Source: Mycobacterium sp. Root135 (GTDB lineage Bacteria > Actinomycetota > Actinomycetes > Mycobacteriales > Mycobacteriaceae). From it: DNA of 64,000 nucleotides. Numbering within the stretch: the stretch's first letter is position 1; every line of letters starts with the position of its first letter. Location: positions 496,001-560,000 of the forward strand of contig NZ_LMEZ01000004.1 in assembly GCF_001426545.1 (NCBI RefSeq), read 5' to 3'. Under the pieces are notes generated by a model. The model was not told where the DNA came from and made no database searches. It was given only the letters and a program-made list of their open reading frames with translations. This document shows positions 1 to 9,644 of the stretch, piece after piece. Position numbers and translations under genes: made by a program.

Positions 1-200
1 CGGTCCAGATCGCCGGTCTGATCGCCCGCCGCATCGTCTGCTCGGTCAACGCCGGGGACAAGGTGGGCCTCGGTGAGACCTACGGGCTGATCCGCTTCGG
101 CTCGCGCCTCGACACCTACTTTCCGCAGGACTCCCGGGTGATGGTCGAGCTGGGCCAGCGCGCCATCGGCGGCGAAACGGTTCTCGCGGAGCTGTCGTGA
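1..200 (+). CDS. psd: phosphatidylserine decarboxylase proenzyme, C-terminal part
   Basis: The frame is open from the first base of the window and ends at TGA 198-200, giving about 65 C-terminal residues. The segment contains RFGSR; its Gly-Ser codons lie at 99-104. In this family the proenzyme cleaves itself at a Gly-Ser bond, the serine becoming the pyruvoyl group of the alpha chain. The enzyme decarboxylates phosphatidylserine to phosphatidylethanolamine at the membrane. The next gene, pssA, makes the substrate and starts inside this stop codon (GTGA overlap), so the two are translationally coupled. The 5' part lies outside the window. Confidence 0.9.
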   Translation, partial: VQIAGLIARRIVCSVNAGDKVGLGETYGLIRFGSRLDTYFPQDSRVMVELGQRAIGGETVLAELS

Positions 201-1054
201 GCCGTCCCGAGGGCCAACCCGCCCGTGGTCTACGCATCCTCCCAAGCGCGACGACCGTCCTGGCGATCTGCGCGGGTCTGACGTCCATCAAGTTCGCCCT
301 CGACGAGAAGCCGTGGATCTCGCTGGCCCTGATCGGGGCCGCCGCCATCCTCGACGGCATCGACGGCGGCATCGCCCGTGCGCTCAACGCCCAGTCTCGG
401 ATGGGCGCCGAGATCGACTCCCTGGCCGACGCGGTGAACTTCGGCGTGGCACCGGCACTCGTCGTCTACCTGACGCTGCTGCCGAACTCTCAGCTCGGCT
501 GGATCTTCGTGCTGTTGTACGCCGTCTGCGTCGTGCTGCGGCTGGCCCGGTTCAACGCGCTGCTCGACGACCACACCAAGCCCGCGTACACCCGCGAGTT
601 CTTCACGGGCGTGCCCGCACCGTGCGGCGCCGTGGGGGCGCTCGGCCCGCTGGTCGCCTTCATGCAGTTCGGGCACGGCTGGTGGACGTCGCACTGGTTC
701 GTCTGCGCATGGCTGGCCGCGAACGCGGCGCTGCTGGTCAGCCGGGTGCCGACGTTGGCGCTGAAGGCGATCTCGGTCCCGGAGAACGCCGCGCCGATTC
801 TGCTGATCCTGGTGGCGGCCGCGGCCGCCGGACTTCTGCTCTTCCCGTACGTGCTGGTGTTGCTGATCATCGTCGGATACGTCTGCATGATGCCGTTCAC
901 CATCCGCAGTCAGCGTTGGGTGGCAGCGCGCCCCGAGGCCTGGGACGCCAAACCCGGACAACGTCGGGCGGTCCGCCGCGCGGCGCGGCGGGCGGCACCC
1001 AACCGGCGCTCGGTGGCTCGCCTCGGGCTGCGCAAGCCCGGCTCCCGGGGTTAG
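197..1054 (+). CDS. pssA: CDP-diacylglycerol-serine O-phosphatidyltransferase
   Basis: A 285-residue membrane enzyme joining serine to CDP-diacylglycerol to make phosphatidylserine, the substrate of Psd upstream. The CDP-alcohol phosphatidyltransferase signature DG-x2-AR-x8-G-x3-D-x3-D is complete at residues 56-78 (D56, G57, A60, R61, G70, D74, D78), followed by several hydrophobic segments to about residue 235. The C-terminus is basic and arginine-rich. The GTG start at 197 overlaps the psd stop. The order psd-pssA-AAA ATPase matches M. tuberculosis Rv0437c-Rv0435c. Confidence 0.93.
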   Translation: MSRPEGQPARGLRILPSATTVLAICAGLTSIKFALDEKPWISLALIGAAAILDGIDGGIARALNAQSRMGAEIDSLADAVNFGVAPALVVYLTLLPNSQLGWIFVLLYAVCVVLRLARFNALLDDHTKPAYTREFFTGVPAPCGAVGALGPLVAFMQFGHGWWTSHWFVCAWLAANAALLVSRVPTLALKAISVPENAAPILLILVAAAAAGLLLFPYVLVLLIIVGYVCMMPFTIRSQRWVAARPEAWDAKPGQRRAVRRAARRAAPNRRSVARLGLRKPGSRG

Positions 1055-1056
1055 GC

Positions 1057-3270
1057 GTGACCGATCTCGTGACCGACGCGTTCGACGAACCGCCGCGGGG
1101 TCGGCTTCCACTGACGGCCAGGCTCAACACCTCGGCGACGGACTCGCGGCGCGGGGTGGTGCGGCTCCATCCCGAGGCGCTGGCCGCGCTGGGCATTCGG
1201 GAGTGGGACGCGGTGACGTTGACCGGTTCGCGCACCACCTCCGCCGTCGTCGGCGTCGCGGGGCCGGACACGCCCGCGGGCACCGCGCTGCTCGACGACG
1301 TCACGCTGTCCAACGCCGGTCTCCGCGAGAACACCATCGTGTTGGTCGCCCCGGCGACGGTGTACGGGGCGCGGTCGGTGACCGTCAGCGGCTCGAAGCT
1401 GGCCACCCAGTCCATCTCGTCGGCCACGTTGCGGCTGGCGTTGCTCGGCAAGGTGATGACGGTCGGCGACACGGTGTCGCTGCTGCCGCGTGACCTCGGC
1501 CCAGGCACGTCGACGTCGCAGGCGTCGTCGGCGCTGACGTCGTCGGTGGGCATCACCTGGACCTCGGAGCTGCTGACGGTGACCGGCGTCGATCCGGCCG
1601 GGCCGGTGAGCGTGCAGCCAAATTCGGTGGTGGCCTGGGGTGACGGCACGGCGCTTTCCGACGCGTCCTCCGGCGCACACACGATCTCCGAGCCCCGCCC
1701 GAAGCAGTCCGCCGGGGCGACCGTGTCGGTCGACGATCTCCGCGGCGCCCACACCCAGGCGGGTCGCCTGGCGGAGTGGTTGAAGCTTGCCCTCGACCAA
1801 CCCGAGCTTCTCGAAACACTCGGCGCGAAGCCACGTCTCGGCGTTCTGGTCTCCGGTCCCGCGGGCGTCGGCAAGGCCACGCTGGTGCGTGCGGTGTGCG
1901 CGGAGCGGCGCCTCGTCGAACTCGACGGCCCCGAGGTCGGCTCGTTGCGTGCCGAGGACCGACTGGCCAGGGTGGCGTCTGCGGTTGCGACCCTCCGCGA
2001 CGGCGGAGGCGTTCTGCTCATCACCGACGTCGACGCTCTGTTACCTGGCTCGGCTGAACCCGTCGCGACCCTGATCCTCACCGAGTTGCGCGCCGCGGTG
2101 GACACGCCAGGGGTGGCGTTCGTCGCGACGTCAGCGGTGCCCGACGCGGTCGATCCCCGGCTGCGGGCACCCGATCTGTGTGACCGCGAGCTGGGGCTGA
2201 GCCTCCCCGACGGTGCGACGCGCAAGGCGCTGCTCGAGGTTCTGCTGCGCGGCGTACCCGCCAAGGATCTTGCCCTGGACGAAATCGGCGATCGCACACC
2301 GGGTTTCGTCGTCGCCGACCTCGCCGCCGTGGTGCGGGAGGCCGCCCTGCGGGCCGCCGCGCGCGCCAGTTCGGACGGCCAGACCCCGGCGCTGACGCAG
2401 GACGACCTGACCGGCGCGCTTTCGGTGATCCGCCCGCTGTCGCGGTCGGCCACCGAAGAGGTCGCGGTCGGGTCGATCACGCTCGACGACGTCGGCGACA
2501 TGGTCGAAACCAAGCAGGCGCTCACCGAGGCGGTGCTGTGGCCCCTGCAGCATCCAGACACCTTCGAACGGCTCGGCGTCGAGCCTCCGCGCGGCGTCCT
2601 GCTCTACGGTCCGCCCGGCTGCGGAAAGACCTTCGTCGTCCGGGCGCTGGCCAGTAGCGGACGGCTGTCGGTACACGCCGTCAAGGGTGCCGAGCTGATG
2701 GACAAGTGGGTGGGCTCGTCAGAGAAGGCGGTGCGCGAGTTGTTCCGCCGCGCACGGGATTCCGCACCGTCGCTGGTGTTCCTCGACGAGATCGACGCCC
2801 TCGCCCCACGGCGCGGGCAGAGCTTCGACTCCGGCGTCACCGATCGCGTGGTGGCCGCCCTGCTGACCGAGCTCGACGGCATCAACCCGCTGCGCGACGT
2901 CGTCGTCCTCGGTGCGACCAACCGGCCTGACCTCATCGACCCGGCCCTGCTGCGGCCGGGACGGCTGGAGAAGTCGGTGTTCGTCGAGCCACCCGACGCC
3001 GACGCGCGCCGCGCGATTCTGCGCACCGCAGGGAAGAACATTCCGCTGAGCGCCGACGTGAACCTCGACGAACTCGCCGACACCCTCGACGGTTACAGCG
3101 CCGCCGATTGCGTTGCGCTGCTCAGGGAGTCGGCCCTGACGGCGATGCGGCGCTCGATCGACACCGCCGACGTGACCGCCGCCGACGTCGCGAAGGCCAG
3201 GGCGACCGTGCGGCCGTCACTCGATCCGGCGCAGGTCGACGCGCTCCGCGCCTTCGCCGACAAGCGCTGA
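1057..3270 (+). CDS. tandem AAA+ ATPase of the Cdc48/p97 type (Rv0435c-like)
   Basis: A 737-residue protein with an N-terminal double-psi-barrel-like region (residues about 10-200) and two AAA modules. The first has a Walker A-like GPAGVGKAT at 267-275 and a weak Walker B (LLITDVDALL), so it is probably a degenerate ATPase site. The second is canonical: GPPGCGKT at 518-525, Walker B LVFLDEIDAL from residue 573, and the GATNRPD and RPGRLE motifs. Such proteins unfold or remodel substrates using ATP. The GTG start at 1057 lies two bases after the pssA stop; the frame is open further upstream but that part lies inside pssA. The size is close to the M. tuberculosis protein. Confidence 0.85.
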   Translation: MTDLVTDAFDEPPRGRLPLTARLNTSATDSRRGVVRLHPEALAALGIREWDAVTLTGSRTTSAVVGVAGPDTPAGTALLDDVTLSNAGLRENTIVLVAPATVYGARSVTVSGSKLATQSISSATLRLALLGKVMTVGDTVSLLPRDLGPGTSTSQASSALTSSVGITWTSELLTVTGVDPAGPVSVQPNSVVAWGDGTALSDASSGAHTISEPRPKQSAGATVSVDDLRGAHTQAGRLAEWLKLALDQPELLETLGAKPRLGVLVSGPAGVGKATLVRAVCAERRLVELDGPEVGSLRAEDRLARVASAVATLRDGGGVLLITDVDALLPGSAEPVATLILTELRAAVDTPGVAFVATSAVPDAVDPRLRAPDLCDRELGLSLPDGATRKALLEVLLRGVPAKDLALDEIGDRTPGFVVADLAAVVREAALRAAARASSDGQTPALTQDDLTGALSVIRPLSRSATEEVAVGSITLDDVGDMVETKQALTEAVLWPLQHPDTFERLGVEPPRGVLLYGPPGCGKTFVVRALASSGRLSVHAVKGAELMDKWVGSSEKAVRELFRRARDSAPSLVFLDEIDALAPRRGQSFDSGVTDRVVAALLTELDGINPLRDVVVLGATNRPDLIDPALLRPGRLEKSVFVEPPDADARRAILRTAGKNIPLSADVNLDELADTLDGYSAADCVALLRESALTAMRRSIDTADVTAADVAKARATVRPSLDPAQVDALRAFADKR

Positions 3271-3272
3271 CC

Positions 3273-3734
3273 TCACGCCCGTTCGGCGACCGCGGCAAGA
3301 CCCGTCAGCGAGGACATCAGCGCGTCCTCGCCGGTGGCGCGGGCCCGCACCATCCGCTTCTCGTCGGTCAGCTGCGTCCAGTCGTAGGTGTGGGTGACGC
3401 GGGTGTGCGCGTCGTCGACTGGTGTCAGCTCCCACCGCCAGAGCTGCCCGGGTGGTGGCGAGCCCTGCTCAGACGGACGCCAGGCGATGAGCCGCCCCTC
3501 CTCGAACTCCACGACGTGGTTCTCCCGAACCCCGCCCTGGCTGATGGTCGTCAGGAAGACGTCCCCGACGCTGCGCACGCGTTGGCCCGTCGCCGCCTCG
3601 GCGAGGTTGTCGTTGCCGTCCCAGCTCGGTTGCTCGGCCGGGTCGGCAATGAGCTCGAAGATCCGGTCGGCCGGTGCGGAGATGTCGAGGCTGGCGCTGG
3701 CCACTCTGTCGTCCTGTCCCATGGGTCCATTCAA
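3273..3734 (-). CDS. SRPBCC (polyketide cyclase/START-like) family protein
   Basis: A 153-residue protein with the SRPBCC helix-grip pattern: an N-terminal strand then APADRIFELIADPAEQPSW, a run of strands, and a C-terminal amphipathic helix ending LAAVAERA. These small proteins bind hydrophobic ligands in a cavity; no catalytic role can be read from the sequence. It converges on the AAA ATPase with two bases between the stop codons. A second ATG at 3722 could be the start. It is absent from the M. tuberculosis order at this point, so it belongs to the accessory insertion with the mrp operon. Confidence 0.7.
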   Translation of the reverse strand: MNGPMGQDDRVASASLDISAPADRIFELIADPAEQPSWDGNDNLAEAATGQRVRSVGDVFLTTISQGGVRENHVVEFEEGRLIAWRPSEQGSPPPGQLWRWELTPVDDAHTRVTHTYDWTQLTDEKRMVRARATGEDALMSSLTGLAAVAERA

Positions 3735-3862
3735 CCGGGTCGTCTCGACCGGTGGAACGGGGTCCGGGGTCGCCCACGTAAACTAGGCGAAGACATAGCC
3801 TTAGACGGCTGACACCCCACTTGGCAGATGCGCTCGTTGGCGCCCGCCAGAACCGGAGTGCC

Positions 3863-6736
3863 ATGCTCGCCATTCTCTACGCCCACGCGGTGGCCGCCCT
3901 CGTGGCGCCCGTTCTCGTGCAGCGTTGGGGACGACACGCCTTCTACGGTCTGGCGCTGGTGCCGCTCGGGTCACTGCCGTGGGTCGCGATGAACTGGCCG
4001 GGTCGAGGCGAGCAGACCGTCCACGTCCAGTGGGTCCCCGAGTTGTCGATGGACATCACGTTCCGCTTCGACGCGCTGGCCGCGATCATGAGCGTGCTCG
4101 TCCTCGCCGTCGGCGCGCTGGTCCTCTTCTACTGCGCCGAGTACTTCCACCACCACGACGGTCACACCGAACGCAGGCTGCCCAGCTTCGCCGCCGAACT
4201 CGTCGCCTTCTCCGGCGCCATGTTCGGGCTCGTCATCAGCGACAACATGCTGATGCTTTACCTGTTCTGGGAGCTGACGACGGTGTTGTCGTTCCTGCTG
4301 GTCGGTCATTACGCCGAGCGCGCCACCAGCAGACGAGCCGCCACCCAGGCCTTGCTGGTCACCACCGCCGGCGGCTTGGCCATGCTGGTCGGCATCATCA
4401 TGCTCGGTGAGCTGGCGGGCACCTACCGCCTCTCCGAACTCGTCGAGGCGCCGCCCACCGGCCTGGCCGCGAGCGTCGCCGTCGTCCTCGTCCTGATCGG
4501 CGCGGTGTCGAAGTCCGCCCTGGTGCCATTCCACTTCTGGTTGCCCGGCGCCATGGCCGCGCCGACACCGGTCAGCGCCTATCTGCACGCCGCGGCCATG
4601 GTCAAGGCGGGCGTGTATCTCGTCGCGCGCTTGGCCCCCGGCTTCGCCGACTCGCCCGCCTGGCGGCCGATCATCGTCACTCTCGGTCTTGGGACCATGC
4701 TGCTTGCCGGGTGGCGGGCCGTGCGGGAGTACGACCTGAAGCTGATCCTCGCGTTCGGCACCGTCAGCCAGCTCGGGCTCATCACCCTGATGGTGGGCGT
4801 CGGCGGGCGCGACGTGATGCTCGCCGGCCTGGCGATGCTCTGTGCCCACGCGATGTTCAAGGCGGCGCTGTTCATGGTGGTCGGCATCGTCGACCACGCC
4901 ACCGGTACGCGCGACATCCGCCGCCTGGCCTGGCTCGGCGATCGCCATCGACCGCTGCTGATCGTGGCCGTCTGCGCGACGGCGAGCATGGCTGCGCTGC
5001 CTCCGTTCCTGGGGTTCGTCGCCAAGGAAGCCGATCTCGCCACGCTGGCCGAGAGCGCGGCCCTGGGTGCCACCGCCCCCTGGGTCGTCGGCGGCGTGGT
5101 GTTCGGGTCGGTGTTCACCACCATCTACAGCCTGCGCTTCATCTATGGCGCATTTGCGCGCAAGGGCAGGGCCGAGCCAAGTCAGCGCGTCGCCGAAATG
5201 CACCGTCCGCCAATGACGTTCCTCGTACCGCCGGCAATCCTGGCGCTGGCGGGTCTGGCGTTCGGCGTCTGGCCGACCGGGCTCGACGACGTGCTCGACG
5301 ACTACTCGGGCACGCTTCCCGGCGGCGGCGACTACCACCTCGCACTGTGGCATGGCGTGAACGTCCCGCTGCTGCTGTCGATCCTGGTGCTGGCCGCGGG
5401 CGTCGTCGCGTTCTTCGCCAGGAACCGGTTGCGGCGCGCGCGGTTGGGATACCTCCCACTTGGCAACGCCGACCGCATCTACGACTCGGTGATCCGCGGC
5501 ACCGACGTCTTCGCGGTCCGGCTCACCGCGCTCACGCAGCGCGGCTCGATCCCCGCCACCCAGGCCGTCATCCTGTCGACGTTGGTGCTGCTGCCGACGG
5601 CCATGCTGGTGCTCGGCGCACGCAATCGTCCGGAGCTGAAGCTGTGGGATTCACCGCTGCAGGCGGTCGTCGGCCTGATCATCCTGGCCGCGGCGTTCAG
5701 CGCGACGGTGTTGCGCAACCGGCTGGCCGCCGTGCTGGTCGTCGGCGTGACGGGGTACGGCTGCGGCGCGATCTTCGTCTTTCACGGCGCACCCGACCTC
5801 GCCCTCACCCAGTTCCTGGTGGAGACGTTGACGCTGGTGATCTTCGTCCTGGTGCTGCGGACGCTTCCCGCGGAAGCCGATCAGGGCAACATCAACCGGC
5901 ATCGGTTGCCACGCCTGGCGCTGTCGCTCGCCGTCGGCGCCACGGTGAGCACGCTCGCCGTGTTCGCGATGGCGGCGCGCACCACCCGGCCAATCGCCGA
6001 CCTCCTTCCCGACGCCGCCTACTACCGCGGCCAGGGCTCCAACACCGTCAACGTGCTGCTGGTCGACATCCGCGCCTGGGACACCATGGGCGAGATCTCG
6101 GTGCTCCTGGTGGCGGCCACCGGTGTGGCGTCAATGGTGTTCCGCAACAGGCGGTTCGGCTCGGCACCTCGGGTGGCCGATGCTGGCCAGCCCGACATCG
6201 GACGCATCCCGGTGCTGCCGACCAGCCCTGCCGTCGGCGACATCACCTGGCTGCGCGGCAGCGAGCTCCGCGACCCCCGGTACCGGTCGCTGGTGCTCGA
6301 GGTGGCGACGCGAATCATCTTCCCGCTCATCATGGTGCTGTCGTTCTACTTCTTCTTCGCAGGCCACAACACCCCCGGCGGCGGTTTCGCCGGAGGGTTG
6401 ACTGCCGGCTTGGCGTTGGTGCTGCGCTATCTGGCCGGTGGTCGATTCGAGCTCGGCGAGGCGCTTCCCGTCGACGCGGGCAAGGTGCTCGGGGTGGGCC
6501 TGGCCCTCTCGGCGGGTACCGCCGTCACGTCGCTGTTCTTGGGCGCGCCGGTGTTGTCTTCCGCGGTCTTCGAATTCGACGTCCCCGTGCTCGGCCACAT
6601 CAAGCTCGTCACGGCACTGTTCTTCGACCTTGGGGTGTATCTGATCGTCGTCGGTCTGGTCTTGGACGTCCTGCGTAGCCTCGGCGCGCGGGTCGACGTG
6701 GAGATGGCGCAGCAGAATCAGGCGGCACGCCGATGA
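3863..6736 (+). CDS. mrpA: Mrp cation/proton antiporter subunit A fused to B domain
   Basis: A 957-residue polytopic membrane protein, the largest subunit of the Mrp Na+(K+)/H+ antiporter. The first two thirds resemble NuoL/ND5 antiporter-like subunits: FWELTTVLSFLLVGHY, and a lysine-containing block KSALVPFHFWLPGAM from about residue 217. The last 150 residues (from about 804) are an MnhB domain with the motif FFFAGHNTPGGGFAGGL, so A and B are fused and there is no separate mrpB. The ATG at 3863 is preceded by CCGGAG. The gene heads a six-gene operon with 4-base overlaps. It probably serves pH and sodium homeostasis. Confidence 0.92.
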   Translation: MLAILYAHAVAALVAPVLVQRWGRHAFYGLALVPLGSLPWVAMNWPGRGEQTVHVQWVPELSMDITFRFDALAAIMSVLVLAVGALVLFYCAEYFHHHDGHTERRLPSFAAELVAFSGAMFGLVISDNMLMLYLFWELTTVLSFLLVGHYAERATSRRAATQALLVTTAGGLAMLVGIIMLGELAGTYRLSELVEAPPTGLAASVAVVLVLIGAVSKSALVPFHFWLPGAMAAPTPVSAYLHAAAMVKAGVYLVARLAPGFADSPAWRPIIVTLGLGTMLLAGWRAVREYDLKLILAFGTVSQLGLITLMVGVGGRDVMLAGLAMLCAHAMFKAALFMVVGIVDHATGTRDIRRLAWLGDRHRPLLIVAVCATASMAALPPFLGFVAKEADLATLAESAALGATAPWVVGGVVFGSVFTTIYSLRFIYGAFARKGRAEPSQRVAEMHRPPMTFLVPPAILALAGLAFGVWPTGLDDVLDDYSGTLPGGGDYHLALWHGVNVPLLLSILVLAAGVVAFFARNRLRRARLGYLPLGNADRIYDSVIRGTDVFAVRLTALTQRGSIPATQAVILSTLVLLPTAMLVLGARNRPELKLWDSPLQAVVGLIILAAAFSATVLRNRLAAVLVVGVTGYGCGAIFVFHGAPDLALTQFLVETLTLVIFVLVLRTLPAEADQGNINRHRLPRLALSLAVGATVSTLAVFAMAARTTRPIADLLPDAAYYRGQGSNTVNVLLVDIRAWDTMGEISVLLVAATGVASMVFRNRRFGSAPRVADAGQPDIGRIPVLPTSPAVGDITWLRGSELRDPRYRSLVLEVATRIIFPLIMVLSFYFFFAGHNTPGGGFAGGLTAGLALVLRYLAGGRFELGEALPVDAGKVLGVGLALSAGTAVTSLFLGAPVLSSAVFEFDVPVLGHIKLVTALFFDLGVYLIVVGLVLDVLRSLGARVDVEMAQQNQAARR

Positions 6737-7200
6737 CCGCCATCGTGCCGCTGATCCTCATCGGCGGACTCACCACGGCAGGGGTCTATCTCCTGCTCGA
6801 ACGCAATCTCACGCGAATGCTGTTGGGGCTCTTGCTCGTTGGCAACGCCGTGAACATCCTGATCCTGACCGTCGGCGGGCCAGCCGGCAATCCACCCATC
6901 CGCGGCAGAGTCTCCGACGGTCAGACCGCCACCGCAGACCCGTTGGCGCAGGGCATGATCCTGACCGCGATCGTGATCTCGATGGGCATCGCCGCGTTCG
7001 TGCTTGCGCTGACGTACCGCTCGTATCGCTTGTCGCGCGACGAGGACGTCGCCAACGACCCAGAGGACACCAGAGTCTCCGAGCTGTCCGACAAGTCGGC
7101 CGTCGCCATCGACGAAGACCTCGTCACCCACGACCCGCACCGCGACACCGACGCGCCCGACGAACTGGACGCGCTGCCGGGACACGAGGGCTCCCGATGA
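6733..7200 (+). CDS. mrpC: Mrp antiporter subunit C (NuoK-like)
   Basis: 155 residues with three membrane segments in the first 100 (VPLILIGGLTTAGVYLLLE; LLGLLLVGNAVNILIL; GMILTAIVISMGIAAFVLAL), the NuoK/MnhC pattern. After the last membrane helix comes an acidic cytoplasmic tail of about 50 residues (EDVANDPEDTRVSEL onwards), which makes it longer than the usual 110-115-residue MrpC. The ATG overlaps the mrpA stop (ATGA at 6733-6736), and mrpD begins in its own stop in the same way. Confidence 0.9.
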   Translation: MTAIVPLILIGGLTTAGVYLLLERNLTRMLLGLLLVGNAVNILILTVGGPAGNPPIRGRVSDGQTATADPLAQGMILTAIVISMGIAAFVLALTYRSYRLSRDEDVANDPEDTRVSELSDKSAVAIDEDLVTHDPHRDTDAPDELDALPGHEGSR

Positions 7201-8792
7201 ACCTGTCTGCGGTGCTCACCCCGCTTCCCGTCCTGATCCCCACCCTCGCCGCGGCGGTCACGCTGTTCGCGGGCCGCACGCCACGGTTGCAACGCTCCAT
7301 CGCGGTGGCGGCGTTGTCCGCGGTCGTCGCCGTCTGCGCGGCGCTGGTCTACCTCGCCGACCGGGACGGCACCATCGCCGTCCACGTCGGCGGGTGGGGT
7401 CAGTCGGTGCCCGGCATGGGACCGCTTGGCATCACCCTGGTGGTGGACCGGCTTTCGTCGCTGATGCTGCTGGTCTCGGCGATCGTGCTGCTCGCCGTCG
7501 TGTTCTACGCCATCGGCCAAGGCATCCGCGACGGTGACGAGCGGCAGCCGGTGTCGATCTTCCTGCCGACCTACTTGGTGCTGTCGGCGGGCGTGTGCAC
7601 GGCGTTCCTCGCCGGTGACCTGTTCAACCTGTTCGTCGGTTTCGAGGTGCTGCTGTCCGCCAGCTTCGTGCTGCTGACCATCGGCGCCAGCACCGACAGG
7701 GTCAGGGCCGGCATCGCCTACGTGATGGTGTCGATGGTGTCGTCGCTGATCTTCCTGATCGGCCTCGCCATGATCTACGCGGCGGCCGGCACCCTGAACA
7801 TGGCCGAGCTCTCACTGCGGCTGGAGGACATCCCGTCCGGCACCCGCAACGCGATGTTCGCCGTGCTGATGGTCGCGTTCGGCATCAAGGCCGCGGTGTT
7901 CCCGCTGTCGACCTGGCTCCCCGACTCCTACCCCACCGCACCCGCGCCGGTCACCGCCGTCTTCGCGGGCTTGCTGACGAAGGTCGGCGTCTACGCGATC
8001 ATCCGGGCGCACTCGCTGTTGTTCCCCGGTGGCGCGCTCGACAACGTGCTGATGGTCGCGGCGTTGGTGACGATGCTGGTCGGCATCTTCGGCGCGATCG
8101 CCCAGAGCGACATCAAACGTCTGCTGTCGTTCACGCTGGTCAGCCACATCGGATACATGGTGTTCGGCATCTCACTGGGCAGTGCGCTCGGCATGTCCGG
8201 CGCGATCTACTACGTCGCGCATCACATCGTCGTGCAGACCACGCTGTTCCTCGTCGTCGGCCTGATCGAGCGGCAGGCGGGGGCGTCGACTCTGCAGCGG
8301 CTCGGCGGTTTGGCGGCAGCCAGCCCGCTGCTGGCCCTGGTGTTCTTCATTCCTGCACTCAACCTCGGTGGCATCCCGCCGTTCTCGGGCTTCATCGGCA
8401 AGGTCGCCCTGCTCGAGGCCGGCACCCAGGACGCTTCGGTGCTCGCCTGGATTCTGGTGGGGGGCAGCGTCGTGACGAGCCTGCTGACGCTCTACGTGAT
8501 GGCAAGGGTGTGGACCAAGGCGTTCTGGCGTGCCCGCGCCGACGCCCCTGAAGGCGATCTCGCCGACGTCTCGCCGTCCTCCCTGATCGACGACTCCGTG
8601 GAGGACATCGCCCACGCCGACCGTGACGACGTCGGACGCATGCCGGTCGGCATGCTGGTGCCGACCGCGGCGCTCATCGCCGTCGGTTTGGCGCTGACGG
8701 TGTTCGCCGGTCCGATCTTCGCCTTCAGTGAGCGAGCGGCGGCCGAGGTGCTCGACCGTGGTCAGTACGTATCGGCGGTGTTGCGGCCGTGA
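7197..8792 (+). CDS. mrpD: Mrp antiporter subunit D (NuoN/M-like)
   Basis: A 531-residue polytopic protein of the proton-translocating antiporter-like family (NuoL/M/N). Landmarks are LFNLFVGFEVLLSASFVLL around residue 140, KAAVFPLSTWLPDSYPTAPAPVTAVFAGLL with its conserved lysine, and SDIKRLLSFTLVSHIGYM. The loop near residues 448-485 is acidic and hydrophilic. MrpA and MrpD are the subunits thought to carry the ion pathways. The start overlaps the mrpC stop (ATGA at 7197-7200). Confidence 0.92.
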   Translation: MNLSAVLTPLPVLIPTLAAAVTLFAGRTPRLQRSIAVAALSAVVAVCAALVYLADRDGTIAVHVGGWGQSVPGMGPLGITLVVDRLSSLMLLVSAIVLLAVVFYAIGQGIRDGDERQPVSIFLPTYLVLSAGVCTAFLAGDLFNLFVGFEVLLSASFVLLTIGASTDRVRAGIAYVMVSMVSSLIFLIGLAMIYAAAGTLNMAELSLRLEDIPSGTRNAMFAVLMVAFGIKAAVFPLSTWLPDSYPTAPAPVTAVFAGLLTKVGVYAIIRAHSLLFPGGALDNVLMVAALVTMLVGIFGAIAQSDIKRLLSFTLVSHIGYMVFGISLGSALGMSGAIYYVAHHIVVQTTLFLVVGLIERQAGASTLQRLGGLAAASPLLALVFFIPALNLGGIPPFSGFIGKVALLEAGTQDASVLAWILVGGSVVTSLLTLYVMARVWTKAFWRARADAPEGDLADVSPSSLIDDSVEDIAHADRDDVGRMPVGMLVPTAALIAVGLALTVFAGPIFAFSERAAAEVLDRGQYVSAVLRP

Positions 8793-9331
8793 TGAGGCGA
8801 ACCGTGTTGCTGCGGGTCTGGGTGGTGTGCTGGCTGACGCTGGTGTGGGTGCTGTTGTGGGGCAACGTGTCTGCGGCCAACGTGCTGGGTGGCGTCGCCG
8901 TCGCGTTGGTGATCACGCTGCTGTTGCCGCTGCCGCCGGTGCCCGTCGAGGGCAAGCTGCATCCGCTGTCGCTGGTCCGGTTGGTCGCGTTGATCGCCTA
9001 CTACCTGGTGCTGTCGTCGCTTCAGGTGGCGTGGTTGGCGATCAAGCCGGGGCCGCCACCGCGCAGCGCCGTGCTGCGCGCACACGTGGCGATCAAGTCC
9101 GACCTGGTTCTGGCGTTGACGGTAAGCGTGCTCAACCTGATCCCCGGTGGCATCGTCCTGGAGATCGACCAGACGCGACGCATGATCTACGTCCACGTGA
9201 TCGACGCGGGCACGGAGAAGTCCGTCGCGCGCTTCTACCGTCAGGTCGCAGACATCGAGCGCTTGATGATCGCGGCGTTCGAGAAGGACGCCGACTGGCG
9301 GGCGAGCGCGGAGAGGGAGGCTGACTCGTGA
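8789..9331 (+). CDS. mrpE: Mrp antiporter subunit E
   Basis: A 180-residue MnhE family protein: two hydrophobic segments near the N-terminus (LLRVWVVCWLTLVWVLLWG; VLGGVAVALVITLLLPLP), a third around residues 70-88, then a soluble domain with the family motif SVLNLIPGGIVLEID and a C-terminal helix. The GTG at 8789 overlaps the mrpD stop. The ATG at 8792 is an equally possible start one codon later. It is an accessory subunit needed for antiporter activity. Confidence 0.9.
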   Translation: MMRRTVLLRVWVVCWLTLVWVLLWGNVSAANVLGGVAVALVITLLLPLPPVPVEGKLHPLSLVRLVALIAYYLVLSSLQVAWLAIKPGPPPRSAVLRAHVAIKSDLVLALTVSVLNLIPGGIVLEIDQTRRMIYVHVIDAGTEKSVARFYRQVADIERLMIAAFEKDADWRASAEREADS

Positions 9332-9362
9332 ACACCGAGCGAGAAGCGCAGCGGGATCGCGC

Positions 9363-9644
9363 ATGAACACCGTGTGGACCATCTCGGCGGTGATGCTGAT
9401 CGCTGCCATCGCCATCACCATGTTCCGACTGCTCGCCGGCCCTGGAACGCTGGACCGCCTCGTCGCGCTGGATACCTTCGTCGCGGTCACGATGTGCTCG
9501 ATCGGGACGTGGGCGGCCTACAGCCTGGACACCACCGTGACCTACAGCCTGACGGCGCTGGCGTTGATCAGCTTCGTGGGCTCGGTCAGCGTCGCCCGCT
9601 TCCGCGTTCGAGACACCGACCGGGCGGACGGGGAGCCCCAATGA
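9363..9644 (+). CDS. mrpF: Mrp antiporter subunit F
   Basis: A 93-residue MnhF/MrpF protein with three membrane segments and the typical LLAGPGTLDRLVALDTF loop between the first two. Unlike its neighbours it does not overlap the preceding gene: 31 bases separate it from mrpE, and the bases after the mrpE stop (GTGAACACCG at 9328) resemble the mrpF start (ATGAACACCG at 9363). Its stop overlaps the mrpG ATG. Confidence 0.9.
   Translation: MNTVWTISAVMLIAAIAITMFRLLAGPGTLDRLVALDTFVAVTMCSIGTWAAYSLDTTVTYSLTALALISFVGSVSVARFRVRDTDRADGEPQ

Noticed and set aside
897..2561. Long antisense open frame of over 500 codons opposite the AAA ATPase
   Set aside because: High-GC mirror frame; the translation is Ser/Arg/Thr-rich with no domain, and the plus strand encodes a full conserved protein.
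3779..3803. Imperfect inverted repeat CTAGGC...GCCTTAG before mrpA
   Set aside because: Needs a bulge to pair and has no second copy; TAAACT and TAGCCT here may be -10 hexamers but no -35 fits.
3971..5353. Long minus-strand frame opposite mrpA
   Set aside because: His/Gln/Asp/Arg-rich composition typical of the complement of a membrane-protein gene; no start signal or motif.
4711..6678. Long plus-strand frame inside mrpA
   Set aside because: Arg/Pro/Gly-rich out-of-frame shadow; mrpA in the other frame has clear antiporter motifs.
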